A stretch of 60,303 nt of DNA, taken from positions 1-60,303 of the forward strand of contig JADCFN010000013.1 in NCBI GenBank assembly GCA_020249505.1. Direction: 5' to 3'. A program made the translations under genes and the position numbers. This document shows, in pieces, positions 43,257 to 53,111 of the stretch. Below the pieces are notes generated by a model. It was not told the DNA's origin. It saw only the letters and a program-made list of their open reading frames with translations, and searched no databases. Source of the stretch: Roseomonas sp. Its GTDB lineage: Bacteria; Pseudomonadota; Alphaproteobacteria; Acetobacterales; Acetobacteraceae. Every line of letters begins with the position of its first letter. Position 1 is the stretch's first letter.

Positions 43257-44339
43257 ATGCGCGCTGCGATATTCCGCCAAGGAAGTTTTGTGCTCGGCGA
43301 TGTGCCGGACCCGCAACTCCAGCCCGGCCAGGTGCTGGTGCGCACGAAATCCTGCGGTATTTGCGGCACGGATTTGCACGCCGCGCGCTTCACGCGTGAA
43401 TTCGTCTCCCTCTCGCAGCGCAGCGGCGGGCGCTGGACGATGGATACCGAACGCGACGTGGTCTTTGGCCATGAATTCATGGGTGAGGTGGTGGCGAATG
43501 GCCCCGGCACGGAAGGCAAGTTCAAGCCGGGGGATTTGGTCACTTCCATGCCGCTCACCATCGCGGGCAATACCGTGCTTGGCCTTGGCTATAACCCGGA
43601 TGTCGCCGGCGGCTTTGCCGAGTATATGCCGCTGGCGGAACGCATGCTGCTGCCGTTGCCCAAAACGATGGAACCCGACCACGCCGCGCTGACCGAACCC
43701 ATGGCGATTGGCCTTCATGCGGTGGAATATTTTGGCGTGAATAATGCCGAAGTGCCGCTGGTGATTGGCTGCGGCCCGATCGGGCTTGCCACCATCGCCG
43801 CGCTCAAGCTGCATGGCCATGCGCCAATCATTGCGGCGGATTTCTCGGCAGGGCGAAGGGCACTCGCGAAGAAGATGGGCGCGGATATCGTGATAGACCC
43901 GGCCGTTGAATCCCCCTACCAGGCCTTGGAACGCGCCATCACGCCGGATGGCCATGATGCCAGCCGCTACGCAGCACTTTTTGGCCTTGGCCCCAAGCGC
44001 CGCCCCGCCCTGCTATTCGAATGCGTGGGTATCCCCGGCGTGCTGGCCGCCATGATGGAAGGCGCGCCGACCGGGGCGCGCATCATTGTGGTTGGTGTCT
44101 GCATGGAACCCGACGGGATCGAGCCGTTTTTTGGCATTGTGAAGCAGTTATCCATGCAATTTGTCCTGGGCTATAGCGCGCAGGAATTCGCGGCCACCCT
44201 TGGCCATATCGGCGCCGGGCGGCTGGATGTGCGGCCACTCATTACCGGGCGGATCGGCCTGGCCGAGGTCGGGCAGGCCTTCAAGGACCTGGCCAGTCCC
44301 GAAACCCATGCGAAGATTTTGGTGGAGCCCTGGCGATAA
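43257..44339 (+). CDS. Zinc-binding dehydrogenase (MDR family)
   Basis: This 360-residue medium-chain dehydrogenase has catalytic Cys in KSCGICGTDLHAA, then GHEFMGEV and a Rossmann GCGPIGLATIAAL. The structural four-cysteine lobe seen in the dehydrogenase at 4382 is absent, so it is a different subgroup (sorbitol or threonine dehydrogenase-like without structural zinc). The start ATG 43257 follows GGGAAGGA. Open frame continues upstream inside the monooxygenase gene but lacks the family pattern. It follows that gene and may be co-transcribed. Confidence 0.85.
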   Translation: MRAAIFRQGSFVLGDVPDPQLQPGQVLVRTKSCGICGTDLHAARFTREFVSLSQRSGGRWTMDTERDVVFGHEFMGEVVANGPGTEGKFKPGDLVTSMPLTIAGNTVLGLGYNPDVAGGFAEYMPLAERMLLPLPKTMEPDHAALTEPMAIGLHAVEYFGVNNAEVPLVIGCGPIGLATIAALKLHGHAPIIAADFSAGRRALAKKMGADIVIDPAVESPYQALERAITPDGHDASRYAALFGLGPKRRPALLFECVGIPGVLAAMMEGAPTGARIIVVGVCMEPDGIEPFFGIVKQLSMQFVLGYSAQEFAATLGHIGAGRLDVRPLITGRIGLAEVGQAFKDLASPETHAKILVEPWR

Positions 44340-44390
44340 AGCCCTCCTTTCGGCTGTATCTGTCAGCCAAATCGGTCTAGTCTGACTGTC

Positions 44391-46070
44391 ATGGCTTCGG
44401 AGCATAAACGGGAGGGGGCTGCCGCCGCCGCGCTTCTGGCGCGGGAAGCAAAGGCACTGAGGGGGCGGCTTTACGGGCCAGTCCTGCTTGGCCTTGCCTT
44501 GGCACTTGGGGCCGTGGCGCAGGCATTGCTGATCGCCCGCCTGCTGGCCGCGCTTTTGGGCGGAAGCCAGGCTTCCTGGGCAGATTTCATCGGCGCCGGG
44601 GCGCTCGCGCTGATCATGGCAGCGCTTGGCATCGCCCAGGAACGCGCCCAGACCGCTGCCGGGGAAGAAGCCAAAGCGAGCCTCCGCGCCCGCATCTTCG
44701 CGCGTTTGCTGGCGCAAGGCCCTGCAGATCAGCGCCCGGTTGGGGAAAAAAGCGCGCTTGTCGTGGAACGTGTGGAGGCCATGGAAGGCTATTTCGCGCG
44801 CTGGATGCCGGCTGCCATCATCGCTGTTGTTGCGCCGCTGTTGATCGCCGGCTGCGCCGCGTTCTTTGATCCCGTGAGCGGCCTTATCCTTTTGGTCGCG
44901 GGTCTCATGGTGCCGGCGGCGCAGGCAGCGTCCGGCATTGGCGCCGCGCAAGCAAGCCGTCGGCAATTCGCCGCGCTGCAACGGCTTTCCGGGCGTTTTC
45001 TGGACCGCATGCGCGGCCTGCCCGTGCTGGTGCTGTTCAATCAGCAGCGCGCGGAAACCCAAAGGCTTGCCGCGGCGGCCGAGGAATTGCGCCAACGCAC
45101 CATGCGTGTGCTGCGCGTTGCCTTCATATCTTCGGGCGCGATGGAATTGATTGCCGCTGCTGCACTCGCCTGTCTCGCCATTCGTCATGGTGCGGTGCTG
45201 ACCGGGGCGCATCCTGATCCTGTGACGGCGTTTTTCGTCGTGCTGCTGGTGCCGGTTTTCTTTCTGCCGCTGCGCTCCTTCGCCGCTGCCTATCATGAAC
45301 AGCTTGGCGCGCGCGGCGCGGCGGCGGACCTCGCCCCCTTGTTGAACCAACCAGAAGAAACCGGGCTGCTACTGGAAGAAGTGCCGCCTAAAGTCACCAT
45401 CACCTTCCAGGATGTGCGGCTTTCCTATGATCCATCCCGCCCGCCCGCCTTGGATGGGCTTTCCTTTCGCGTGCTAGCCGGTGAGACGCTGTTGCTGACG
45501 GGCGCATCGGGTGCTGGCAAAACTTCAGCGCTGCGTATTCTGATGGGCTTCGCCCGGCCCGAATCGGGGCGCGTTGCCATCAATGGCCAAGACGCCATGC
45601 TGCTGAAGCCTTCCGAATTGCGGCGTTTGTCATCCTATGTCGGGCAACGCGCGCATTTGTTCCGCGCGACATTGCGCGAAAATATTCGCCTGGCGCGGCC
45701 AGATGCGGATGATGCCGCCGTGCTCGCTGCCGCTGAAGCCGCGCAGGTAATGGATTTTGTGCGTGACCTGCCGCAGGGGCTGGATACGCTGATCGGCGAA
45801 GGCGGCTTTGGGCTTTCCGGTGGCCAGGCGCAGCGCGTGGCGCTTGCTCGGGCATTTTTGCGCGATACGCCCCTGGTGCTGTTGGATGAACCGACTGCGC
45901 ATCTCGACCCCGGCACCGAAGCATCCGTGCTGGATGCGCTGCGCCGGCTTTGCGTGGGCCGCACCGCGATTATCGCAACCCATGCCAAGGCCGCGCGATC
46001 CTATTTCGGCCAGAGGCTCGAAATCGCCGATGGGCGGGCGCAGGGCAGCAGACTCGCGGGGAATGATTAG
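44391..46070 (+). CDS. cydD: Thiol reductant ABC exporter subunit CydD
   Basis: This 559-residue half-transporter has an N-terminal six-helix exporter domain and a C-terminal ATPase: Walker A LTGASGAGKTS, signature LSGGQAQRVALARA and Walker B LVLLDEPTAHLD. CydDC exports glutathione and cysteine and controls periplasmic redox, which is needed for cytochrome bd assembly. The neighbouring gene at 46074 (three bases apart) is CydC, which supports the call over a generic exporter. cydAB are not in the window. Confidence 0.9.
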   Translation: MASEHKREGAAAAALLAREAKALRGRLYGPVLLGLALALGAVAQALLIARLLAALLGGSQASWADFIGAGALALIMAALGIAQERAQTAAGEEAKASLRARIFARLLAQGPADQRPVGEKSALVVERVEAMEGYFARWMPAAIIAVVAPLLIAGCAAFFDPVSGLILLVAGLMVPAAQAASGIGAAQASRRQFAALQRLSGRFLDRMRGLPVLVLFNQQRAETQRLAAAAEELRQRTMRVLRVAFISSGAMELIAAAALACLAIRHGAVLTGAHPDPVTAFFVVLLVPVFFLPLRSFAAAYHEQLGARGAAADLAPLLNQPEETGLLLEEVPPKVTITFQDVRLSYDPSRPPALDGLSFRVLAGETLLLTGASGAGKTSALRILMGFARPESGRVAINGQDAMLLKPSELRRLSSYVGQRAHLFRATLRENIRLARPDADDAAVLAAAEAAQVMDFVRDLPQGLDTLIGEGGFGLSGGQAQRVALARAFLRDTPLVLLDEPTAHLDPGTEASVLDALRRLCVGRTAIIATHAKAARSYFGQRLEIADGRAQGSRLAGND

Positions 46071-46073
46071 GCC

Positions 46074-47738
46074 ATGACCGCTGATCTTTTCCGCGTGCTG
46101 AGGCTTTGGCTGGAACGCTCCGGCTGGTTGGTGGTGGGGATTATCGTGACGGTAATCTCGGCGCTGGCGGGCGCTGCCTTACTGGCTTTTGCGGGCAAGC
46201 TGGTGGCGGCATCGGTCGGTGGGGCGGAAAGTGCGGCGCTGGCGGCGGCGGGGGTGGTGGCGCTGTTGTGGTTGCGGCCGCTGATCCTGCTTAGGCCCAT
46301 CATGCGCTATCTGGAAAGGCTCGCGACACATGAAGCGACCTTCCGCGCGCTGGCAGATATGCGCGTGTGGTTTTTCGGGCGCTTGGCTGAGCGTTTGCCA
46401 ACCGGGCTTGGCTTGCGCCGCGCGGGGGATTTGCTCGGGCGGCTGGTGGCCGACGTGGAAGCGCTTGATGGGCTTTATCTGCGCGCCTTGGTGCCGGCGG
46501 CGGCTTCCATTGCCGTGGTGCTGGCGATTGCACTGATCCTTGGCGCGGCGGACCCCTGGCTTGCCGCGCTGGTGGCGCTGCCGCTGACCGCGGCGCTGGT
46601 GCTGCCCTTGCTGCTGGCGCCCGATGCGGCACGCGCGGCTGAGGCGACGTCGCGCGCCCAAGGCGCGCTGCGCGCCGCCACGATTGATCCGCTGACAGGC
46701 ATTGAAGATACGCTGGCGGCGAATGGCGAAAAGCGCGCGCTGGCGCGGGTGGCTGAGGAGGACCGGGCACTTTCCGGCGCGCAACGTGCCCTGGCGCGGC
46801 GCGCGGCCTGGGGCGGCGCGGCGGGCGCCTTGCTCACGCAAATCGCCCTGCTCGCTGCGCTGGCTTGGACCATGCTGGCTGGGCAGCCCGGCATGGCAGC
46901 GGGTGTGCTCGCTGTATTCCTGGCGATTGCGGCGGCCGAGGCTTTGGGGCTGATGCCGCGCGCCGGGGCGGCGGTGGCGGCAGCAGCAGCGGGCGCGCGG
47001 CGCTTGTTTGAAGCGGCGGATGAGGCGGAACCGGTGCCCGATCCTGCCACGCCCAATGCCACTCCTTCAGGCCATGCGCTGGTGTTGCGTGATGTGGTGT
47101 TTTCCTGGGCGCCGGATCGGCCACTGGTGTTTGATGGGCTTGACCTTGATGTGCCGGAAGGGGCGCGTATTGCGCTGCTCGGGCCTTCAGGCACCGGCAA
47201 ATCTACACTTGCCGCGCTGCTGTTGAAATTCGCCGCCCCCCAACGGGGCAGCATCACCTTGGGTGGTGTTGATATCGCGACCCTACCCGCTGCCGTGCTG
47301 CGCGATCGCATTGCCTGGCTCACGCAGGATGCGCGGCTTTTTGATGACAGCATCGCCGCCAATCTGCGCCTGGCCGCGCCGGATGCGGATGACGCCGCAC
47401 TTTGGCGCGCCTTGGACCGCGCGCGCATTGGCGATGTGGTGCGCGCTTTGCCTGAAGGGCTCGAGACGCAATGCGGTGAGGCCGGCGCGCGGTTTTCCGG
47501 CGGCCAGGCGCGGCGGATTGCGCTGGCGCGCGCGCTGCTATCTCCTGCGCCAGTGCTGATCCTGGATGAGCCCGCCGCCGGGCTGGATGCCGCGACGGAA
47601 CGCGCCTTCATGGAAACGCTGGACGAAGCCACTGCCGGGCGCAGCGTGATCTTGATTCTGCATCGGCTGACCGGCGTGGAACGGCCAAGCCGTATTCTGC
47701 GCCTGGTGGGTGGCAAGGCCATTGCGGCGACAGGGTGA
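46074..47738 (+). CDS. cydC: Thiol reductant ABC exporter subunit CydC
   Basis: This 554-residue partner of CydD has six transmembrane segments, Walker A LGPSGTGKST, signature FSGGQARRIALARA and Walker B VLILDEPAAGLD. The YLERLATHEATFRALADMR segment after the second helix is typical of CydC. Encoded directly after cydD, it forms the heterodimeric exporter. The radical SAM gene that follows begins about 50 bases downstream. Confidence 0.9.
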   Translation: MTADLFRVLRLWLERSGWLVVGIIVTVISALAGAALLAFAGKLVAASVGGAESAALAAAGVVALLWLRPLILLRPIMRYLERLATHEATFRALADMRVWFFGRLAERLPTGLGLRRAGDLLGRLVADVEALDGLYLRALVPAAASIAVVLAIALILGAADPWLAALVALPLTAALVLPLLLAPDAARAAEATSRAQGALRAATIDPLTGIEDTLAANGEKRALARVAEEDRALSGAQRALARRAAWGGAAGALLTQIALLAALAWTMLAGQPGMAAGVLAVFLAIAAAEALGLMPRAGAAVAAAAAGARRLFEAADEAEPVPDPATPNATPSGHALVLRDVVFSWAPDRPLVFDGLDLDVPEGARIALLGPSGTGKSTLAALLLKFAAPQRGSITLGGVDIATLPAAVLRDRIAWLTQDARLFDDSIAANLRLAAPDADDAALWRALDRARIGDVVRALPEGLETQCGEAGARFSGGQARRIALARALLSPAPVLILDEPAAGLDAATERAFMETLDEATAGRSVILILHRLTGVERPSRILRLVGGKAIAATG

Positions 47739-47787
47739 AACGGGCGATGAAATGGGCTTCTTTTCAAGCGCAGAAAACGCGGTTTTC

Positions 47788-48741
47788 ATGAACCATCAGC
47801 CGCTTCGCAAGCCGCTTGACCCGCTAAAATTCCGCGACCCTTACGTGACCGCAAAAGGTGAGACGCGCGCGCAAGTGCCGCTGAAGGCGCTGGAGACGCT
47901 TTGGATCAATACTGGCACGCTCTGCAATATTACCTGCGCAAATTGCTACATCGAAAGCAGCCCGCGCAATGACGCGCTTTCCTATATCAGCGCCGCCGAG
48001 GTGGTGGCGTTTTTGGAGGAGGCGGAAGTATCGAAACTTCCCTTGCGGGAGATCGGCTTCACGGGTGGTGAGCCCTTCATGAAACCCGACTTCCTGGTGA
48101 TGTTGAAAGATACGCTCCGCCGCGGGTTCAAGGCGCTGGTGCTGACCAATGCCATGAAGCCCATGATGAAGCAGGCTGCGGGCCTGCTGGCCTTGCAGGA
48201 AAGATATGGCGATGGCCTGACGCTGCGGGTTTCACTCGATCACCCCGATCCCGCCATTCATGATGCAGAACGCGGCGCTGGCAGTTTTGATCGCACCATT
48301 GAAGGGCTGCGGTTTCTGGCAAGTCATGGCTTTCGGTTGCATATCACCGGGCGGGCGAGCTTTGGCGCAGGTGATGAGGCAAAGCTGCGCGCGGATTTCG
48401 CGGCGCTTTTCGCCACTCATGGTATTGCAGTGGATGCCGCTGATCCCGTGACGCTGATGCTGTTCCCCGAAATGGATGCGGCAGCGGATGTGCCGGAAAT
48501 CACCACCGCCTGTTGGGGCATTTTGGGCAAATCACCCGATAGCCTGATGTGCGCCTCCGCACGCATGGTGGTGAAGCGCAGGGGTGCCGCGCGCCCCGCC
48601 GTGCTGGCTTGCACGCTGCTCGCCTATGATCCACGATTCGAATTGGGCGCGACGCTTGCCGAAGCATCCCGCCCCGTTGCCTTGAACCATCCGCATTGCG
48701 CCAAATTCTGCGTCCTGGGCGGGGCGGCCTGTTCCCGCTGA
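47788..48741 (+). CDS. Radical SAM protein with C-terminal cysteine cluster
   Basis: This protein of about 317 residues has the radical SAM motif CNITCANC (Cys46, Cys50, Cys53) and a glycine-rich FTGGEPFM segment. The C-terminal third carries at least six more cysteines (in TTACWGIL, SLMCASAR, VLACTLL, HPHCAKFCVLGGAACS), suggesting an auxiliary Fe-S cluster. The start is taken at ATG 47788, which gives LRKPLDPLKFRDP directly at the N-terminus; ATG 47752 is possible. The function is unknown. It lies between cydDC and recQ. Confidence 0.8.
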   Translation: MNHQPLRKPLDPLKFRDPYVTAKGETRAQVPLKALETLWINTGTLCNITCANCYIESSPRNDALSYISAAEVVAFLEEAEVSKLPLREIGFTGGEPFMKPDFLVMLKDTLRRGFKALVLTNAMKPMMKQAAGLLALQERYGDGLTLRVSLDHPDPAIHDAERGAGSFDRTIEGLRFLASHGFRLHITGRASFGAGDEAKLRADFAALFATHGIAVDAADPVTLMLFPEMDAAADVPEITTACWGILGKSPDSLMCASARMVVKRRGAARPAVLACTLLAYDPRFELGATLAEASRPVALNHPHCAKFCVLGGAACSR

Positions 48742-48842
48742 CGTTCTGAGAATTGACGGGGCGCGCTGGGCGCGCGACCAAGGGGAAACGCCGAATCGGA
48801 GCCCCTTGTGACGCGCTGCCGCCAGAAGAATGCCGCGCCCGC

Positions 48843-50663
48843 ATGAATGCCATGCATGACGCCCCGCGCGAGACCTTGCGGCGCGTCTTCGGCTATGGCG
48901 CTTTCCGCGGCCGGCAGGAAGAAGTGATCCGCCATGTCGCGGCTGGTGGTTCAGGGCTTGTCCTGATGCCGACGGGCGGCGGCAAAAGCCTCTGTTTCCA
49001 GGTGCCCGCACTTTGTCGCCCTGGGATCGGGATTGTTGTCTCCCCTTTGATTGCGCTGATGGAAGATCAGGTGGCAGCGCTCCGCCAACAGGGTGTGGCC
49101 GCAAGCGCGCTGCATTCGGACCTGCCGGGCGATGAGGCGCGCGCGGTCTTGCGCGATTTGCACAATGGTGCGCTGAAGCTGCTCTATATCTCGCCCGAGC
49201 GCCTAACCTTGGAGACGATGCAGGCGCGGCTCGAGGGCTTGGACATCGCACTTTTTGCGGTGGATGAGGCGCATTGCGTGAGCCAATGGGGCCATCATTT
49301 CCGCCCGGAATATCGCGGCCTTGGCGTCTTGGGTGCGCGCTTTCCGCATGTGCCGCGTGTGGCACTGACTGCGACGGCTGATCCGCGCACGGTGGAAGAC
49401 ATCCGCCTGCAATTGGGCTTGCAGGAAGCGCCGGTGTTTCGCGCTTCCTTCGACCGACCCAATATCCTGATCGAAGCGGCGCCACGAGAGAATGAACGCG
49501 GCCAGATCCGCGCCCTGATCCGTGAAGCGGGCGGCACCGGCATCATCTATTGCGGCAGCCGCGCCAAGACCGAAAGCACCGCCGCCTGGCTGCGTGATGA
49601 CGGGCTGGAAGCGATTTCTTTCCATGCGGGCATGGAGGCCAGCGCCAAGCGTGACGCCCATCGGCGTTTTTCGCGCGGAGAGCAAATGGTCATGACAGCC
49701 ACCATCGCCTTTGGCATGGGCATTGATCGGCCTGATCTCCGTTGGGTTGCGCATCTCGATCTGCCGCGCTCACCCGAAAGCTGGTATCAGGAAATCGGCC
49801 GCGCCGGGCGCGATGGGCTGCCGGCGCGCGCCCTGTTGCTTTATGGCGCGGGTGATATTGCGCTGGCGCGTCATCGCATTGCCGAAAGCCCAGCCAATGA
49901 GGATCAAAAGCGCGTGGAACGCGCGCGGCTTGAAGCCATGGTGGGTATTGCGGAAGCGGCCACCTGTCGCCGTGCGCTATTGCTGCGCTGCTTTGGGGAA
50001 GAACCGGAACGTGAGGCCTGTGGGCACTGCGATATTTGCTTGCGCCCGCCTCGGCTTTTTGATGGCACCATCGCGGCGCAGAAAATGATCTCCGCCGTGC
50101 TGCGCACCGGTCAGCGCTTTGGCGTGATGCATGTGGTGGATGTGCTGCGTGGGCGGCTGACCGATAAGGTGGCGCAGTTTTCCCACGACAAGCTGCCGAC
50201 TTTCGGCGTCGGCAAGGATCTGCCCGATACCGCCTGGCGTGGCGTGGCGCGGCAATTGGTCGGCCGCGGCGCCCTGGATGTGGCCGTTGAAAACCACGGA
50301 GAGCTTGTGGCGACTGAAGCCGCGCGTCCCATTCTGCGCGGTGAGAATGTGGTGATGCTGCGCGAAGATGTGTTGCAGGCCGGCAAGAAACCCGCCCCAG
50401 CGCGCAAGGGGTCTGACGTGGCCGGTATTGGTTCCGATGATCCGGTGTTTGAGGCGCTGCGCGTCTGGCGCCGCGGCATTGCGCAGGCGCAATCCGTACC
50501 GGCCTATGTGGTGGCGGATGATCGCACCCTGGCCGGCATTGCAGCACGCCGCCCTTCAAACACAGAGGAATTGCTGGAAGTGCCGGGTATGGGGCGATCG
50601 CGCGTGGAACGCTATGGCGCCGATATCTTGCGCATCATTCGGGAAGCTGCGCCTTCGGCATAA
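48843..50663 (+). CDS. recQ: ATP-dependent DNA helicase RecQ
   Basis: This 606-residue 3'-5' helicase works in recombination and replication restart. Walker A is MPTGGGKS, Walker B DEAH is in [15 protein letters not shown], and motif VI is [10 protein letters not shown]. The RQC zinc site has four cysteines ([11 protein letters not shown] and CGHCDIC), and a C-terminal HRDC domain ends in [15 protein letters not shown]. The aromatic-rich loop reads [10 protein letters not shown] where most RecQ proteins have QWGHDF. The start is ATG 48843, the second of several in-frame candidates. Confidence 0.93.
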   Translation: MNAMHDAPRETLRRVFGYGAFRGRQEEVIRHVAAGGSGLVLMPTGGGKSLCFQVPALCRPGIGIVVSPLIALMEDQVAALRQQGVAASALHSDLPGDEARAVLRDLHNGALKLLYISPERLTLETMQARLEGLDIALFAVDEAHCVSQWGHHFRPEYRGLGVLGARFPHVPRVALTATADPRTVEDIRLQLGLQEAPVFRASFDRPNILIEAAPRENERGQIRALIREAGGTGIIYCGSRAKTESTAAWLRDDGLEAISFHAGMEASAKRDAHRRFSRGEQMVMTATIAFGMGIDRPDLRWVAHLDLPRSPESWYQEIGRAGRDGLPARALLLYGAGDIALARHRIAESPANEDQKRVERARLEAMVGIAEAATCRRALLLRCFGEEPEREACGHCDICLRPPRLFDGTIAAQKMISAVLRTGQRFGVMHVVDVLRGRLTDKVAQFSHDKLPTFGVGKDLPDTAWRGVARQLVGRGALDVAVENHGELVATEAARPILRGENVVMLREDVLQAGKKPAPARKGSDVAGIGSDDPVFEALRVWRRGIAQAQSVPAYVVADDRTLAGIAARRPSNTEELLEVPGMGRSRVERYGADILRIIREAAPSA

Positions 50664-50676
50664 CGCGACGGTGGCT

Positions 50677-52413
50677 TCACTGCCGCGCAATTTCGACCAA
50701 TCGCCCATCTTCCATGCGCAGCACCCGGTCATGAAACCGCGCCACAGCCGGGCGATGTGCGATGGAAAGCATCGTCACGCCCGGCAGAATGCGTTGAAGG
50801 TTTTCATGCAAGGCGTCCTCGGCTTCTGGATCAAGGCTGGCCGTTGCCTCATCCAGGAATAGCCAATCAGGGCGCAGCAAAAAGGCGCGGGCGAAGGAAA
50901 GCCTTTGCTGTTCACCGCCGGAAAGCCGTTGGCCCCAGCTATCGCTATCGGCAAGGCGGGGCGCAAGATGATCAAGCCCTGCTTCACCGAGCGCCGCCAC
51001 AACCTGAGCATCGGTGAAGCGCGCTTCATCTTCCGGGTAGCAGACGGCGCGCTTCAGGGTACCAAGCGGCAAGTATGGGCGCTGCGGCAGAAACAACGCG
51101 CGCGCGTCCTGCGGCAGTGAAATGACGCCGCTGCCGAAGGGCCAGATGCCGGCGATGGCGCGAAACAGGGTGGATTTGCCTGAACCCGAAGGACCATTGA
51201 TCAGTACGGCCTCACCAGGGGCGACATGCATCTCCGCGCCGCTTAGCAGCACACGCCCATCAGGAAGCCTTAGATTGACTTCACGCATGGCGAGACCTTC
51301 AGCACTCCCCTTGCTGACTTTCGGGCCCGCACCAGCCTCTCGCGCTTTTGCAACAGCATGGGTGAAGCCTGTCAGGCGCTGCACGGTCGCGCGCCATTCT
51401 GTCAGCTTGCCGTAATTATCCACAAACCAGGAAAGGGAACCTTGCACCTGGCCAAAGGCGCTGCTGGTCTGGATCAGGCCACCAAGCGGTAGGCGGCCGG
51501 AAAAATAGGCCGGCGCAGCGACAACAATCGGGAAGATGGAAGCCACCTGCCCATAGCCCGCGGTGAAAAAGGTCAGGCGCTTGGTGGCGCGCATGATGTC
51601 CCACCAATTCACCATCAGCTTGGTAAAGCGCTGCGTGAGGCCGCGCTTTTCATCGGCCTCCCCACCATAAAGCGCGATGCCTTCGGTATTTTCGCGCAGC
51701 CGTACCAGCGCATAGCGGAAATCCGCTTCCAGCCTTTGCTGCGAGAAATTGAGCGCAATCAAAGGCCGCCCAATCAGATGCGCAAGCCAAGTGCCAAGCA
51801 ACGCATAGATCAGCGCCACCCAGACCATATAGCCTGGAATTTCAACACCAAGGATGGTGACCGGACCGGAAAGCGACCACAGCACCAGAATGAAGGACCC
51901 GAGCGTGACAATGGAATTGAGCAAGCCAATGCCAAGCCCAAGCGTGTCTTCCACAAATAGCCGCGCATCATCGGCAATGCGCTGATCAGGGTTATCCGTA
52001 TAAGGATCGGTCAAGGCCATATGGTAATAGGCACGATCAGCCAGCCATTGCGTAAGATAGACATCCGTGAGCCAGCGCCGCCAACGCATTTGGAGGGCTT
52101 GGCGCAGATAAAGCTGATACACCGCAATAAGGATATATAGCGCGGCCACCAGCACAAAGCCTGGCAGCAGCCCTTCGGCTTCGGTGCGATGCCAGGTGAA
52201 AAGCAGTGCGATGAAGCCATCCCAATCCTTATTCTCCAGCGTATTGTAGAAGGCGCGTTGCCAATAGGTGAGCAGCACGGTCATGCCCACCAGCGAAAGA
52301 TTGAGCGCGATCACCACCGCCAGCAGTAGGCGCGCACGCCAGCGTTCTTCGCTCCGCCAAAAGGGGACGATCAGCGCCCAGGCTTCGGCGATGAAGGTGA
52401 TGATCCAGCGCAT
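50677..52413 (-). CDS. SbmA/BacA-like ABC transporter ATP-binding/permease protein
   Basis: This 578-residue fused transporter has an N-terminal membrane domain of the SbmA/BacA/ABCD type (TYWQRAFYNTLENKDWDGF and YWQRA motif, LYLRQALQMRWRRWLT). The C-terminal ATPase has Walker A NGPSGSGKST, signature LSGGEQQRLSFARA and Walker B LFLDEATASLD. Relatives move vitamin B12, peptides or long-chain acyl groups across the inner membrane. It ends a seven-gene minus-strand operon, starting three bases after the DUF1499 stop. A terminator is not obvious. Confidence 0.88.
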   Translation of the reverse strand: MRWIITFIAEAWALIVPFWRSEERWRARLLLAVVIALNLSLVGMTVLLTYWQRAFYNTLENKDWDGFIALLFTWHRTEAEGLLPGFVLVAALYILIAVYQLYLRQALQMRWRRWLTDVYLTQWLADRAYYHMALTDPYTDNPDQRIADDARLFVEDTLGLGIGLLNSIVTLGSFILVLWSLSGPVTILGVEIPGYMVWVALIYALLGTWLAHLIGRPLIALNFSQQRLEADFRYALVRLRENTEGIALYGGEADEKRGLTQRFTKLMVNWWDIMRATKRLTFFTAGYGQVASIFPIVVAAPAYFSGRLPLGGLIQTSSAFGQVQGSLSWFVDNYGKLTEWRATVQRLTGFTHAVAKAREAGAGPKVSKGSAEGLAMREVNLRLPDGRVLLSGAEMHVAPGEAVLINGPSGSGKSTLFRAIAGIWPFGSGVISLPQDARALFLPQRPYLPLGTLKRAVCYPEDEARFTDAQVVAALGEAGLDHLAPRLADSDSWGQRLSGGEQQRLSFARAFLLRPDWLFLDEATASLDPEAEDALHENLQRILPGVTMLSIAHRPAVARFHDRVLRMEDGRLVEIARQ

Positions 52414-52416
52414 GGG

Positions 52417-52869
52417 CTAGCCTGCGCGCAGCGCCGCTTCCAGCGCCGCAAGCCAAGCCATCACGCGCGCGCGATTGACGCCAAGATCAGACCAGCCAAT
52501 CAGGCTGCGCGAATACATCCAAAGCCCGGTGCCACCTTCAACCGGTACGGCTTCTGCCACCACGATATCGGGGTAGTTCATCAGCGCACTGCGCACCACC
52601 CATTGCGCCTGGTTGCGCGCCGGAAAGCGCGCCAGAAAGCGCGCCAGCGGGAAGGTACGTGGCATGCCGGCCGCAACACGATCCAATGCCGCCATCACTG
52701 CTTCCGGTGAGGCTGGCAGCGGGTCCCGATGCAAATGCCCCTGCCCCGGTGCGACGCTTGGCGTCAGCAGGCAGGTATTGGGTGATGCCGGCAATTGCAG
52801 CGTGGCGAAATCAAGCGGTACGGGGGCGGGAAGGCCATCAGCGCCACGGGAGAATAGGGCAGAGATCAT
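52417..52869 (-). CDS. DUF1499 family protein
   Basis: This 150-residue protein has the DUF1499 pattern, including SPNTCLLTP near the start, YPDIVVAEAVPVEGG in the middle and the family-typical SRSLIGWSDLGVNRARVMAWLAAL at the C-terminus. The domain is widespread in bacteria and plastids but has no established function. It overlaps the DUF3253 gene by four bases (ATGA) and lies three bases before the ABC transporter gene, so it is translated in the same operon. Confidence 0.8.
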   Translation of the reverse strand: MISALFSRGADGLPAPVPLDFATLQLPASPNTCLLTPSVAPGQGHLHRDPLPASPEAVMAALDRVAAGMPRTFPLARFLARFPARNQAQWVVRSALMNYPDIVVAEAVPVEGGTGLWMYSRSLIGWSDLGVNRARVMAWLAALEAALRAG

Positions 52870-53111
52870 GATGTGGCCCTCAAGCGAATGACGCCCTTTA
52901 TTTCATCAGGGCTGATGGGTTTGCCCTTGCGCAGGATTTCGATCTTGCCGTCGCGCGCTAAATCAGCCGCGACCTTGCGTACCGCGCCCAGCAAGGGGCG
53001 CCAGTTTTCAGCGGAAACGGCGCGCGCCACGTCGGTGGGGCACATGCTTTTTTCCGGACCGCGTTCGGCGGCGATGCGGAGCATGGTGGCGGTGATGGCT
53101 TCGATATTCAT
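52866..53111 (-). CDS. DUF3253 family protein
   Basis: This 81-residue protein begins MNIEAITATMLRIAAERGPEKS and has CPTDVARAV and KIEILRKGKPISP, matching DUF3253, a small winged-helix-like domain of unknown function often beside S-adenosylmethionine or flavin enzymes. The start (ATG 53111) overlaps the PNPOx-like stop by four bases, and its own stop overlaps the DUF1499 start by four. Confidence 0.75.
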   Translation of the reverse strand: MNIEAITATMLRIAAERGPEKSMCPTDVARAVSAENWRPLLGAVRKVAADLARDGKIEILRKGKPISPDEIKGVIRLRATS

